A stretch of 64,000 nucleotides of DNA from Aphodovivens avicola (GCA_018712515.1 DVGW01000022.1:1-64000); one strand, 5' to 3'; positions 32,838-41,224 are shown, counted from the stretch's first letter. Made by a program: numbers and translations. The notes: a model not told the origin generated them from the letters alone.

Positions 32838-33554
32838 CTAATCAAGGTCGAACAGGGGCAGCTGTCCCTGTTCGGCGGTATTGTCCGGCTTTCGCGCTGC
32901 GGGGGTTTCGGGGGCGATGTCGAGGACGGTGCCCGATCGGTCCGCGAACAGCAGGGCGGGGGCGCCTTCCAGCCAGGCGCGGGATTCGGCGGGATCCAAC
33001 ACGAGCGGCATGCGGTCGTGGATGGGGGAGATGCCGTCGGTGGGCGCGGTGGTGACGATGGAGAAGCGCGGGGGTTCCGCCTGCTTGGTCTCGGCACCGT
33101 CGTCGACGAGCGGCCGGTCGTAGATGCCCGCCAGGAGGAGCGGCGTGCCGTCGGGGGAGGCGAACGCGTATTGGCGCTTGACCGTGCGCCCGGTGCGCGG
33201 GGAGATCGCGGTCTCGCTGCGATGCGGCTCGAAGAACGTCCATGCCGGCACGATGCAGCGGCGCGCGGCGAAGGCTTCGGACCACATGCCTCCCGCGTCG
33301 CCCGCCCGCTCGATGCGCGCGTTGAACACGACGTTGCGCTGCCATGATACGGAAAACCCCCAGATCATCGAGACGGATACGATGCCGCCGTCGCGCGCTA
33401 CCACCTGGACCAGCGCCGTCGGCCGCGCTTCGGAGCGATCGAGCCGACCGCATGCCCGCTCGTCGTCGGGGAAGCCGTTCCAGGATCCCGCCTCGATCGC
33501 CTCCATGGCGAGTCCGAGGCCGACCTCCCCGACGACGGTGAATCTACCGCACAC
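32838..33554 (-). CDS. SRAP (YedK/HMCES-type) abasic-site protein
   Basis: This 238-residue protein belongs to the SOS response-associated peptidase family, which traps abasic sites in single-stranded DNA through a thiazolidine link to Cys2 after removal of the first residue. That chemistry decides the start: a GTG at 33554, preceded by AGGAGG, gives M-C-G-R-F, placing the cysteine at position 2. The open frame upstream must be ignored. Other conserved parts are FNARIERAGD, AWTFFEPH (the usual GFYEW) and SPIHDRMPLVL with the active-site histidine. Cytoplasmic. No LexA box could be identified in the short divergent gap to the GNAT gene. Confidence 0.88.
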   Translation of the reverse strand: MCGRFTVVGEVGLGLAMEAIEAGSWNGFPDDERACGRLDRSEARPTALVQVVARDGGIVSVSMIWGFSVSWQRNVVFNARIERAGDAGGMWSEAFAARRCIVPAWTFFEPHRSETAISPRTGRTVKRQYAFASPDGTPLLLAGIYDRPLVDDGAETKQAEPPRFSIVTTAPTDGISPIHDRMPLVLDPAESRAWLEGAPALLFADRSGTVLDIAPETPAARKPDNTAEQGQLPLFDLD

Positions 33555-33820
33555 GGCCCATCCTCCTGTTCTCTTCCGGCGCATCGGTGTCCTGCGCGTA
33601 TGATCCCGCTCTCCGCTTCCCGCTTTTGCGCCGGGCGCGCACCCCCGCATTTCCCTGTGAGCAGTGCGTTGCGACGTTGGCTCACCGGGCATCGCAGGCG
33701 GCATCGGCGATGCCCGTCTGGGGGACACTGCGCAAAGCGGCCTGCTTCCGTCGTTTTTCAAGGTACTATATCCGGTGGAATAATTCCGCTGAAATGCCCG
33801 CTCCGTGGGAAAGGTTCTGC

Positions 33821-34285
33821 ATGGACTCCCGATGTGCCATCGAAGATGTCGCCGCCTCGCAGCGCGACGATGCGCTCGTCGAGCAGCTCGCCCTGCTGTG
33901 GGAGCGGTCGGTGCGCGCGACGCACCTATTTCTGTCCGAGGACGACATCGTCGCGATGCGACCCGAGGTGCGCGAGGGGCTGCGCGCGGTGCCGCAGCTG
34001 GCGGTGGCCTTCGGCGATGGGGCGCCGCTCGGGTTTGCGGGCGTCGCCGACGGCAAGCTCGAGATGCTCTTCGTCGACGATGCGGCGCGCGGGCGCGGGA
34101 TCGGATCCGCCCTCCTGAAGCATGCCGTGGACCGATGGGGCGTCCATCGCCTCGACGTCAACGAGCAGAATCCCGCCGCACGCGGGTTCTACGAGCACAA
34201 GGGCTTCCGCGTGGCGTCGCGCTCGGAACTCGACGAGGCGGGAAGGCCGTTCCCCCTCCTGCATATGGAACGCTGCTCGGGGTAG
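33821..34285 (+). CDS. GNAT-family acetyltransferase
   Basis: This 154-residue protein has the GNAT fold. The acetyl-CoA loop is ARGRGIGSALLKHAV near residue 91, followed by VNEQNPAARGFYEHKGFRV, typical of YjaB-like N-acetyltransferases. The substrate is unknown. The ATG at 33821 follows GGGAAAGG; earlier in-frame starts lack support. A TA-rich stretch at 33762-33785 (ACTATATCC, GGAATAATTCC) probably holds the promoter. Eleven bases after the stop begins a tandem repeat. Confidence 0.85.
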   Translation: MDSRCAIEDVAASQRDDALVEQLALLWERSVRATHLFLSEDDIVAMRPEVREGLRAVPQLAVAFGDGAPLGFAGVADGKLEMLFVDDAARGRGIGSALLKHAVDRWGVHRLDVNEQNPAARGFYEHKGFRVASRSELDEAGRPFPLLHMERCSG

Positions 34286-34296
34286 CGCATACGGAG

Positions 34297-34496
34297 CAGG
34301 CTTGAGGGTCTGCGAGCGGGCGAGCAGGCACCCGACAGGCTTGAGGGTACGCGATCAGGTTTGAGGATCTGCGAGCCAGGCTTGAGGGCATGCGATGAGG
34401 CTTGAGGGCATGCGACCAGGCTTGAGAGTTTGTGAGACAGGTTTGAGGGCCTGCGAGCGGGCGAGCGGGCAACCCGACAGGCTTGAGGGCATGCGG
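34297..34496. repeat. Eight tandem units of about 20 bp after the GNAT gene
   Basis: The unit is close to CAGGCTTGAGGGCATGCGAT. Six units are 19-21 bp. The first and the seventh are twice as long and share an inserted GCGAGCGGGCGAGC block ending in ACCCGA. The shared long unit at both ends suggests duplication of a larger block. No gene is present. Confidence 0.8.
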
Positions 34497-34530
34497 GGCA
34501 AGATCGGAATAGCGCGCTCACCGCATGGCG

Positions 34531-34602
34531 AATCGCGCTATTCCTGCTATTTGCTCCATTCGAGGGGTGCTCAAACACCCAAAAGCTAGCTATAGCGCGA
34601 AT
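34531..34602. repeat. 72-bp palindromic element, copy 1
   Basis: It opens with AATCGCGCTATTCCTGC and ends with CTATAGCGCGAAT, which are nearly inverted. The inside has GGGTG/CACCC arms and CACCCAAAAGCT. Copy 2 at 34699-34770 has the same length and about three quarters of the bases identical by eye. Confidence 0.75.
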
Positions 34603-34698
34603 CGTTTTCCCGAAATGATGCGCAATATCTTTACGATAAGTCTTTGACCTGGTGAAATGCAATATGAGCGCTAGGCCTCATCTTCCCCATGCATAGTC

Positions 34699-34770
34699 AA
34701 TCGCGCTATTCCTGCCCTTTGGGTCATTCGAGGAACGCTCGAGCACCCAAAAGCTGGGAATAGCGCGAAT
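34699..34770. repeat. 72-bp palindromic element, copy 2
   Basis: AATCGCGCTATTCC at the left pairs with GGAATAGCGCGAAT at the right with one mismatch, and CCTTTGGGT pairs with ACCCAAAAG inside, giving a near-continuous hairpin. It lies 96 bp after copy 1. The 34286-35068 gap holding both copies has no credible gene. Confidence 0.78.
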
Positions 34771-35005
34771 CCCTTCGAATAAAAGGTCTCCGCCGCGTCA
34801 GCGATAGGCCCTGCATCAGATAGCAGCGAGCCTTCCTTGCCAAGCCGATACTGCTTCGATCATCGGGCGATACGCCTCAAGTCCGCGCGCGGAAGCACCT
34901 CCCATCGGCGAGCGAAAGCGCATCTCGCTTTGTCGACGGATATAACTCGAGTTCGTAAAGCCGCACGCGGTCGATGGGTTGCCTACTCGTTACCCGTCCG
35001 TAAAA

Positions 35006-35031
35006 GGGACGTCCCGCAACGTCGGTATAAT
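35006..35031 (+). promoter_or_regulatory. Promoter and palindrome before the ABC gene pair
   Basis: TATAAT at 35026-35031 lies about 38 bases before the TTG start at 35069. A perfect 10-bp palindrome, GGGACGTCCC (35006-35015), sits where the promoter spacer or -35 should be, so it is a candidate operator. No regulator gene is adjacent. Confidence 0.45.
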
Positions 35032-35068
35032 TCGATGAAAAGGCGTTTTGCCGATCTAGGAGCCCCCT

Positions 35069-35767
35069 TTGCCTTCGAACGACCTGCATTCCGTTCCTTC
35101 AACCGCAAACGCCTCCGCGCCGTTCGCGTTGGAGGTCAGGGATCTTGCGTTCTCGTATGGAGGATTCGATGTGTTTCGAGATGCCTCGTTTTCCTTGAAG
35201 GCGGGCGAGCTGGCTTTCCTGATGGGGGAGAACGGATCTGGTAAATCGACGTTGCTCCGATGTCTTGCGGGATGGGCGGATCCGACGGAGGGCATCGTCT
35301 TTCTCCAAGGCGCTCCGTTCGACACGTCGGATCGCCGTCAGCGCCGCAAAGTGGCTTTCGTTCCGGACTGCCCTGCCTTCTACGACGATTTGACCGCGGA
35401 CGAGCATCTGGCGTTTGTCCGCCAGGCGAATCGGATCGATGCCGGGGAGGATCTCTCGGGAGCTCTTATGGAGAGGATCGGGCTGGCGGGCTATGGCGAC
35501 AGGCTCCCTTCCCTGTATTCACGCGGCATGCGGATGAAGCTCGCCCTGGTCATGGCGTTTGCCGCAAAACCCTCGTTGTTGCTGCTGGATGAGCCGCACG
35601 GTCCGCTCGATCCCGGTGCTGCGGTCGTGTTGAGCGGAATGGTGCGGGATGTGCTGGATGCTGGGACGGCGGTCCTCATCAGCTGCCATCACGACGTCCC
35701 CGGATTGCAACCGGACAAGGTACTGAGGCTGGAAGCCGGGTCGCTGATCCCGGTGCGGGCGGAATGA
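35069..35767 (+). CDS. ABC transporter ATPase
   Basis: This 232-residue ABC ATPase resembles small exporter or heme-export (CcmA-like) ATPases. It has Walker A GENGSGKSTLLRCLAG near residue 53, a signature written LYSRGMRMKLALVMAF instead of LSGGQ, Walker B LLLLDEPHGPLD and the switch histidine ISCHHD. The start is TTG at 35069 with CTAGGAG eight bases upstream; no ATG or GTG is available before the conserved FALEVRDLAFSYGG. It is followed after four bases by a large membrane protein that should be its partner. Cargo unknown. Confidence 0.87.
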   Translation: MPSNDLHSVPSTANASAPFALEVRDLAFSYGGFDVFRDASFSLKAGELAFLMGENGSGKSTLLRCLAGWADPTEGIVFLQGAPFDTSDRRQRRKVAFVPDCPAFYDDLTADEHLAFVRQANRIDAGEDLSGALMERIGLAGYGDRLPSLYSRGMRMKLALVMAFAAKPSLLLLDEPHGPLDPGAAVVLSGMVRDVLDAGTAVLISCHHDVPGLQPDKVLRLEAGSLIPVRAE

Positions 35768-35771
35768 CCCT

Positions 35772-37361
35772 ATGCTCCACGACGCCTTTCTGATTGCGGG
35801 GCTCAAAGCCCGCAAAACGAGAACGACGGTTTGCCGGTGGTTTCATATCGCGGGCACCGATCCTTCAAGGGATCGGTCGTTCACGCTTCGAATGTACCAG
35901 ATCTATGTGTCGGTTATGGTGGCTGCCGCGCTCGCGGCGATTTGGCTTGCGGCGATCGCCCAGGTCGAAGTTGTCGCCGCGTCCTTTTCCGTCGGTGCGG
36001 CGGAGGCGGTCGTGCGGGGGCTCGGCCTGGCTGCTGCCGTTCTGCTTGGCGTTTCCTGCTTGAAGGCGTTGCGGGGAGGACCGTTCTCCTTCTCGGATGC
36101 CGATGTCGCACTCCTTTTGACCGGGTCGATTTGGCTTCGGCTCGTGTTGGTGGCGGAGCTCGTGCCCGACGTCGCGAAGACGGCGCTCGTCGGGGCATTG
36201 GTCGGTTTTGCGGCGGGTGTTGGCTGCGCGACGGCGGGCTTGGTGGTCGATCCGTTTGCGATGGCGGTCAATGCGTCGCTTCTTCTGGCTTCGGTTTCGG
36301 GCGCGTCGTGGGTCGTCGCCGCATCGAGGATTCGACGTTGCAGGGCTGGTTCGAATGATGGGCGGACGGGGAAGCCTTCTCTTCTCTTCGATCGACGCCG
36401 GGTTCGCGTCATCTTCGTTTTGGCGATCGTCGTCGTTTCTCTGGCGGGTGTTGCGTGCGCGCCGCTCATGCCGAGCGAGGCGGTGCTACGCTGTGTTTCC
36501 TGGCAGACCGCACCGCTCGTTGCCGATGTGCTTGCAGCGGAGGTCGCGCTCGTCTTTGCCCTGGGGAGCCGCGCCGACGCGGCGGCGTTGTCGCAGGAAA
36601 GCCTACTTTCGATCGAAGCCCCTTCGATCGGCTTGATAACCTGCGGAGGAGACGCAGCGTTGCTCGATGCCGTTCGCGCTGCCTCCCGGCGACGCAGGGT
36701 GTCGGCGCGCGTGCCTTCGGGGCGGCTTCCCCAAACGCGGGGTGCCGCGGCGATCGTCGCACGGGCAGGTCTTTCGCTGCGGCGCCAGCGCGAGGGGTGG
36801 CCCTCCCTTGTCCTCGCCGGCGCATTCCTTGCCCCGGTTGGTGCGTACGCGCTGATGGAGGGTGCCGTCGCGCCCGGGTTGCTGCTCCTTTGGATGGCGA
36901 TGCCGCAGCTGTGCATTCGCGACGTACGCGAAATCGCTCGCTGCTTCCGGGACGATCTGCGATTGAGGTGCGTGCGCGATCGGCTTCCCCTGGCGACTGC
37001 CGCAATCTTCGCGTTGGACGTGCTCCCGTTTCTCGCCGTCGTGCTCTCGATTCAAGCGGCGCTCGCCATCGTGTCGGTTTCGCTCGCGATCGCCCTGGGG
37101 ACTCCTCTTGCTACGGCTTTGCCGGCCATGATCTGCTTGGCGGTTCTGCTGACGGTGGGGCTGACGCTGTGCTGCGCCTTCGATGCGGTTCGGATGCCGT
37201 TGGGCGCCCGCAGGGTGGTGGGATGCGAATGGGCGGCGTTCGCTTTCGCGGGCGCAACCGCGGCGGCGGCGATGATCGGACTGCCTCCGCTTCTTCTTGC
37301 GGCGTTCGTGGCGGCGCTTGACGTCGCGTTGGCTGCCGGTATCGCCCGCGTGCTTCGTTAG
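35772..37361 (+). CDS. Polytopic membrane protein, putative ABC partner
   Basis: I do not recognise the family of this 529-residue protein. It has about eleven to twelve hydrophobic segments in two blocks (about 45-180 and 335-529), separated by a soluble region near 265-330 (RAASRRRRVSARVPSGRLP). No signature of a known permease family is evident, but tight coupling to the ATPase gene makes it the likely transmembrane subunit. Its start has only a weak ribosome-binding site, consistent with translational coupling. Its stop codon overlaps the stop of the converging 37358 gene by three bases. Confidence 0.68.
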   Translation: MLHDAFLIAGLKARKTRTTVCRWFHIAGTDPSRDRSFTLRMYQIYVSVMVAAALAAIWLAAIAQVEVVAASFSVGAAEAVVRGLGLAAAVLLGVSCLKALRGGPFSFSDADVALLLTGSIWLRLVLVAELVPDVAKTALVGALVGFAAGVGCATAGLVVDPFAMAVNASLLLASVSGASWVVAASRIRRCRAGSNDGRTGKPSLLFDRRRVRVIFVLAIVVVSLAGVACAPLMPSEAVLRCVSWQTAPLVADVLAAEVALVFALGSRADAAALSQESLLSIEAPSIGLITCGGDAALLDAVRAASRRRRVSARVPSGRLPQTRGAAAIVARAGLSLRRQREGWPSLVLAGAFLAPVGAYALMEGAVAPGLLLLWMAMPQLCIRDVREIARCFRDDLRLRCVRDRLPLATAAIFALDVLPFLAVVLSIQAALAIVSVSLAIALGTPLATALPAMICLAVLLTVGLTLCCAFDAVRMPLGARRVVGCEWAAFAFAGATAAAAMIGLPPLLLAAFVAALDVALAAGIARVLR

Positions 37362-37627
37362 CGGTAAAGCACGAGCACTTTCACTCCGATGGCGGCGGTT
37401 CCGGTGTCGGTGAGCTTCACGTCGATGATCTCACGGTCGTTTTCCTGCAGAAACCCCAACACGCCGTCGATAGTCGACGAGATTTCGCCCATGTCGGCGA
37501 ATGCGCTCACGTCGAACACGCCGGCGTGCACCTTGTCATCGGGGTCTTTCATGCGCATGGCCTCGAGCGCCTTCGCCACGCGCTCGTAGGCTTTGTCTTT
37601 CTCGGTTTTGGAGCTGAACAGGCCCAT
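37358..37627 (-). CDS. Small conserved-looking protein, unknown function
   Basis: This 89-residue soluble protein is not recognised. It starts MGLFSSKTEKDKAYERVAKALEAM, which suggests an N-terminal helix after a short flexible lead, followed by an alpha/beta region ending in a hydrophobic strand (IGVKVLVLY). AAAGGAG precedes the ATG at good spacing, supporting a real gene. It is downstream of nothing on its strand except the SixA-CHAD gene, whose end lies 23 bases away, so the two may form a unit. Confidence 0.65.
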   Translation of the reverse strand: MGLFSSKTEKDKAYERVAKALEAMRMKDPDDKVHAGVFDVSAFADMGEISSTIDGVLGFLQENDREIIDVKLTDTGTAAIGVKVLVLYR

Positions 37628-37650
37628 GGGGCTTCTCCTTTCAGTCGGTC

Positions 37651-38967
37651 TTACATCTGCTTTCCGGCGGCGCGCAGCTTGGTCGCTATGAAGTAGCGGC
37701 TCTTCGCCTCGAGGGCATCCAGATCGCGCAGCGCTTGGTCAGGCAGGCCCTTGCGCGGGAACTCGTCGATGATCCCGACGTTGACGCGGGCGTCGCAGAG
37801 CGCGCCGAGCTCGTCCTGGACCGCCTTCATGCGCTCGCTCGCGGCCCGCGCCTCGTCGGCGTCGAGGAACGCGGCGTAGTTCTCGGCGGCGTAGCGGACG
37901 CGCTTGGCGCATTTGCGCAGATCGTGGGTTGCCTCGGCGGCGGCGAGATCCGTCGTCGCCAGCTTGCGGTCGATGCCCGCCTCCATGTCGGCGAATCGCC
38001 GCGCGACCGCCTCGCGGGAAAGCCCGTTCTTCTCGACACGCCGCTTCCATCTGATCGGCTTGACGGCGCTCGCGACCCGATCGAGCGCGCGTTTCGCGTC
38101 GCCGCTCGCGAGGATCGCCAGCACGCGGTCGCGCTCCTCCGCCCTCATCTCCAGGCAGGCTGCCACGAGATCCTCGGAAGGCGGCTCCATCTGACGCGCC
38201 TCGTCGGCGAGCACGTCGAGCTCGCGCAGCCGCGAGGTGGGCACGACGATCGAGCGCAGATCCTGCTGGACGGCGCGTGCATCGGCGGCGCGATGGAAGG
38301 GCGCTGCGAATTTGAGCAGGCTGCGCAGCGTCCGGATGGACACGCGCAGCTTGTGGAGCGTCTCGACGTCGTCGGGGTCGGCAAGGAACGCCGCGAGCCG
38401 GTCCTCCATGCGCTCACGCGCGCCGACGATGACATCCTCCAGGTCGCAGAGGGTGCTCCAGCCGTCGACGGGCGTCCCCTGGACGAACCAGATCATCGGG
38501 GCGAGGGGGGAGGAGGGATCGCCGTCCGTCGGGTCCTCGGCGAGTTCGAACGCCGCGAGGGCGCCGGGGCGGAAATGGATGCGCGCCCTGCAGAGCAGCT
38601 CGGTCGCCTCCTCGATGAAGGGGTTGTGGCCCACGCACACGACGCAGTCGGCATCCGCCTGCGCGACGTCCGCGAGGAAGGCGTCGATGTCCTGATCGTG
38701 CAGAAACGCGCGGTCGAGAGGATCCGGAACCCGCTCGCCGCGGGCGCGCAGGGCCGTCACGAGCGCGTCGGCGGTCTGGCGGCAGCGCACGGCGGGGCTC
38801 GTCCAGACGGCGGTGCGGGCGTGCTTTCCCCACAGGCGCACGTTTTGGGGGAGCCTTGCCGCCAGGGCGCGCGTCCCCGCGCGGGTCAGCGTGCGCTCGT
38901 CGTCCGGGATGCCGAGATCGCGCGGCTGCGCCTTGCCGTGCCTCATCAGAACCAGCGTCTTGCCCAT
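37651..38967 (-). CDS. SixA-type histidine phosphatase fused to CHAD domain
   Basis: This 438-residue protein joins two domains. Residues 1 to about 170 are a SixA-like histidine phosphatase: LVLMRHGKAQPRD (catalytic H10), TSPAVRCRQTADAL and VCVGHNPFIEEATELL with the second histidine. From about 190 to the end is a CHAD domain, helical and basic, which binds polyphosphate: ETLHKLRVSIRTLRSLLKF and THDLRKCAKRVRYAAENY are its paired-histidine repeats. The fusion suggests an enzyme recruited to polyphosphate granules. The open frame extends upstream to 39093, but ATG 38967 with GGGAGGAC before it starts the phosphatase properly. No ppk or ppx gene is in the window. It is divergent from ahcY. Confidence 0.85.
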   Translation of the reverse strand: MGKTLVLMRHGKAQPRDLGIPDDERTLTRAGTRALAARLPQNVRLWGKHARTAVWTSPAVRCRQTADALVTALRARGERVPDPLDRAFLHDQDIDAFLADVAQADADCVVCVGHNPFIEEATELLCRARIHFRPGALAAFELAEDPTDGDPSSPLAPMIWFVQGTPVDGWSTLCDLEDVIVGARERMEDRLAAFLADPDDVETLHKLRVSIRTLRSLLKFAAPFHRAADARAVQQDLRSIVVPTSRLRELDVLADEARQMEPPSEDLVAACLEMRAEERDRVLAILASGDAKRALDRVASAVKPIRWKRRVEKNGLSREAVARRFADMEAGIDRKLATTDLAAAEATHDLRKCAKRVRYAAENYAAFLDADEARAASERMKAVQDELGALCDARVNVGIIDEFPRKGLPDQALRDLDALEAKSRYFIATKLRAAGKQM

Positions 38968-39301
38968 GACGTCCTCCCGTCTTCGCGCGTTCGCCTTCCA
39001 CCAGTTTAGCCGCCCGTCTCCGCATGCGGGCGATCGGAGGCGATATTTTACATTCGCGCAGGCTCGGGATCGGCTACGGCGGTACCGCATCATCCGCGTT
39101 CGGGCATCCGTTTCCGGGCGTCCGAGCCCCGCCCGCCGCGCCGCGCTTCGCCCCGTAGCCGCATGCGGTGCGCGTTTCCCGTGCAGACCTCGTGCGCGGC
39201 GTCGGAGCCGTTCGGCGATGTGCTACCCTAGCTGCGGAAAATCACGGGCGCGCCGCTTTGCGCCGCCCGCAAAGTCGCCATCTTCTAGACGGAGGTAATC
39301 C
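38968..39301. other. Divergent intergenic region, SixA-CHAD and ahcY
   Basis: There is no credible gene in these 334 bp. On the minus strand TAAAAT near 39046-39051 could be a -10 for the SixA-CHAD gene. On the plus strand a GGGCGCGCC...GCGCCGCCC hairpin near 39249-39270 lies in the ahcY leader, and CGGAGG supplies its ribosome-binding site. I looked for a SAH riboswitch ahead of ahcY and did not see its conserved core. Confidence 0.4.
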
Positions 39302-40573
39302 ATGCCTGAAAACACCCTGCCCGAGCACTACGACGTCAAGGACCTGTCGCTGGCCGATGCCGGCCTGGCCCGCATCATGTGGGCCGACCGCGACATGCCG
39401 GTGCTGGCAAAGATCCGCGAGCGCTTTGCCGAGGAGAAGCCGCTTGAGGGCGTGCGCATCGGCGCCTGCATGCACGTGACCACCGAGACCGCCAACCTCA
39501 TGCGCGTGCTTGTCGCCGGCGGCGCCGACGTGACGCTGTGCGCGTCCAACCCGCTGTCCACCCAGGACGACACCGCCGCCTCGCTGGTGCGCGACTTCGG
39601 CATCAAGGTGCACGCCATCACGGGCGAGGACATGGAGACCTACGAGAAGCACATCGCCGCGGTCTGCGAGACGAATCCCCAGATCATCATGGACGATGGC
39701 GCCGATCTCGACACCGCGCTGCACACGACGTTCGCCGGCAAGCTCGAGCATGTGATCGGCGGCACCGAGGAGACCACCACCGGCGTGGTGCGCCTGGCCG
39801 CCATGGCCAAGGAGGGCTCGCTGCGCTACCCGGTGTTCAACATCAACGACGCCAACACCAAGCACTGCTTCGACAACCACTACGGTACCGGCCAGAGCAC
39901 GCTCGACGGCATCGTGCGCGCCACCAACCGCCTGCTGTGCGGCCGCACCATGGTCGTGTCCGGCTACGGGTACTGCGGCAGCGGCCTGGCGCTGCGCGCC
40001 GCCGGCATGGGCATGAACGTCATCGTGTGCGAGGTGGATCCGCTCAAGGCGCTCGAGGCGCACATGGAGGGCTACCGCGTGATGAAGGCCGAGGACGCCG
40101 CCCGCTACGCCGACGTGTGGGTGACCGTCACGGGCGACTGCAAGGTCATCGACGAGCCCGCCTTCAAGAACATGAAAGACGGCGCCATCCTGTGCAACTC
40201 CGGCCATTTCGACTCCGAGATCAACCTCGTGTGGCTCGAGGAGCACTGCGTCAAGAAAGAGGAGATCAAGCCGCTCGTCGAGGAGTACACGCTTGAGGAC
40301 GGCCGCACCATCATCGTGCTCGCCCAGGGCCGCCTGGTCAACCTGTCCTGCGCCGAGGGCCACCCCGCGTCCGTCATGGACATGAGCTTCGCCAACCAGG
40401 CGCTTGCTGCCGAGTACCTCTACAAGCACCAGGGCGAGCTCGAGTGCAAGGTCTACGACGTGCCCGCCGACATCGACGACGGAGTCGCCCGCGTCAAGCT
40501 CGAGACGCTCGGCATCGAGATCGACGAGCTCACCGAGGAGCAGATCGCCTACATGAACTCCTGGAAGTTTTAG
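39302..40573 (+). CDS. ahcY: Adenosylhomocysteinase
   Basis: This 423-residue NAD-dependent enzyme cleaves S-adenosylhomocysteine to adenosine and homocysteine, removing the inhibitory product of methyltransferases. Motifs are ACMHVTTETANLMRVL, CASNPLSTQDDTAASL, GGTEETTTGVVRL, NINDANTKHCFDNHYGTGQS and the dinucleotide fold VSGYGYCGSGLALRAAGMG, with cysteine where GDVGKG types have valine. It ends EEQIAYMNSWKF, a normal family end. The length fits the compact bacterial/archaeal form lacking the roughly 40-residue insert. CGGAGG precedes the ATG. A tandem duplication with long hairpins begins two bases after the stop. Confidence 0.95.
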   Translation: MPENTLPEHYDVKDLSLADAGLARIMWADRDMPVLAKIRERFAEEKPLEGVRIGACMHVTTETANLMRVLVAGGADVTLCASNPLSTQDDTAASLVRDFGIKVHAITGEDMETYEKHIAAVCETNPQIIMDDGADLDTALHTTFAGKLEHVIGGTEETTTGVVRLAAMAKEGSLRYPVFNINDANTKHCFDNHYGTGQSTLDGIVRATNRLLCGRTMVVSGYGYCGSGLALRAAGMGMNVIVCEVDPLKALEAHMEGYRVMKAEDAARYADVWVTVTGDCKVIDEPAFKNMKDGAILCNSGHFDSEINLVWLEEHCVKKEEIKPLVEEYTLEDGRTIIVLAQGRLVNLSCAEGHPASVMDMSFANQALAAEYLYKHQGELECKVYDVPADIDDGVARVKLETLGIEIDELTEEQIAYMNSWKF

Positions 40574-40574
40574 A

Positions 40575-40758
40575 GTTCCGGCGGCCTGCCGGCCGCCGGA
40601 ACCTGCCGACGCTGCGAAGCCGCGATGCACGTCCCGGAGCCGCTCAAGCCCGCCGCGATGGACTCTGGGGTTCCGACGGCCTGCCGGCCGCCGGAACTGC
40701 TCGACGCTGCGAAGCCGCGATGCACGTCCCGGAGCCGCTCAAGCCCGCCGCGATGGAC
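40575..40758. repeat. Tandem duplication of an 89-bp hairpin unit after ahcY
   Basis: Unit 1 (40575-40663) and unit 2 (40670-40758) differ at only a few positions. Each starts with a hairpin, GTTCCGGCGGCC pairing with GGCCGCCGGAAC around loop TGCC; unit 2 has one mismatch in it. Each ends in CCCGCCGCGATGGAC. Confidence 0.85.
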
Positions 40759-40816
40759 AGAAGTCCAATCGCGGCGGGCTTTCACGTCTCCGGGACGCAC
40801 CTCGCGGCTTCTCGCT
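40707..40816 (+). terminator. Long imperfect hairpin ending the ahcY transcript
   Basis: The second half of unit 2 (from about 40707) is inverted between 40763 and 40816, giving about 45 paired positions with few mismatches. At its tip, CCCGCCGCGAT plus GGAC pairs across AGAA with GTCC plus ATCGCGGCGGG, followed by CTTTC. It probably serves as a terminator or a stable 3' end. Confidence 0.6.
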
Positions 40817-40890
40817 GACTTGGGCTCTACCTGTGGCGCTGCGACCGGCGATCCGGTTGTTCCGCGCGTCCAGGTTCGCTTCGACCCCTC

Positions 40891-40930
40891 GACCTCCTTC
40901 GACCTCCTTCGACCTCCTTCGACCTCCTGC
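40891..40930. repeat. Decamer repeat, four copies
   Basis: GACCTCCTTC occurs three times in a row and a fourth time as GACCTCCTGC. It lies in the 466-bp gap between the ahcY hairpin and the GT2 gene, where I see no gene. Confidence 0.85.
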
Positions 40931-41117
40931 CAGTCGCCTTCTCGCTGGCACGTGCTCGACTGTCGATCTTCATTCCGTTCGTCGTTCGGCGTTCTTGCGG
41001 CTTGCGCTTTTGTGGAGGCCGTGTGCAGAACGTTTGGCGAAATCGGTGATTCGGGGGTCGGAAGGCTCCAAAACGGCAACGGTTGCGGGTTGCATCTCCC
41101 CATGCGCGCGCGAGGGG

Positions 41118-41123
41118 CCTATA
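41118..41123 (+). promoter_or_regulatory. Possible -10 box of the GT2 gene
   Basis: A perfect TATAAT lies about 100 bases before the GT2 start in an otherwise GC-rich region. TTGCAT lies 22 bases upstream of it, too far for a standard -35. Confidence 0.4.
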
Positions 41124-41224
41124 ATTCCGAAAGTTTTGCATGCGCGATGAGAGGACGCGTGCGAGGCCGCGGAAACGCGGAAGCCGGCGCGAAGGGTGCC
41201 GGGGGAGGCTTTCCGCGAAGGCGG

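Noticed and set aside
39217..39301. SAH riboswitch before ahcY
   Set aside because: A GC hairpin is present but the conserved SAH core is not.
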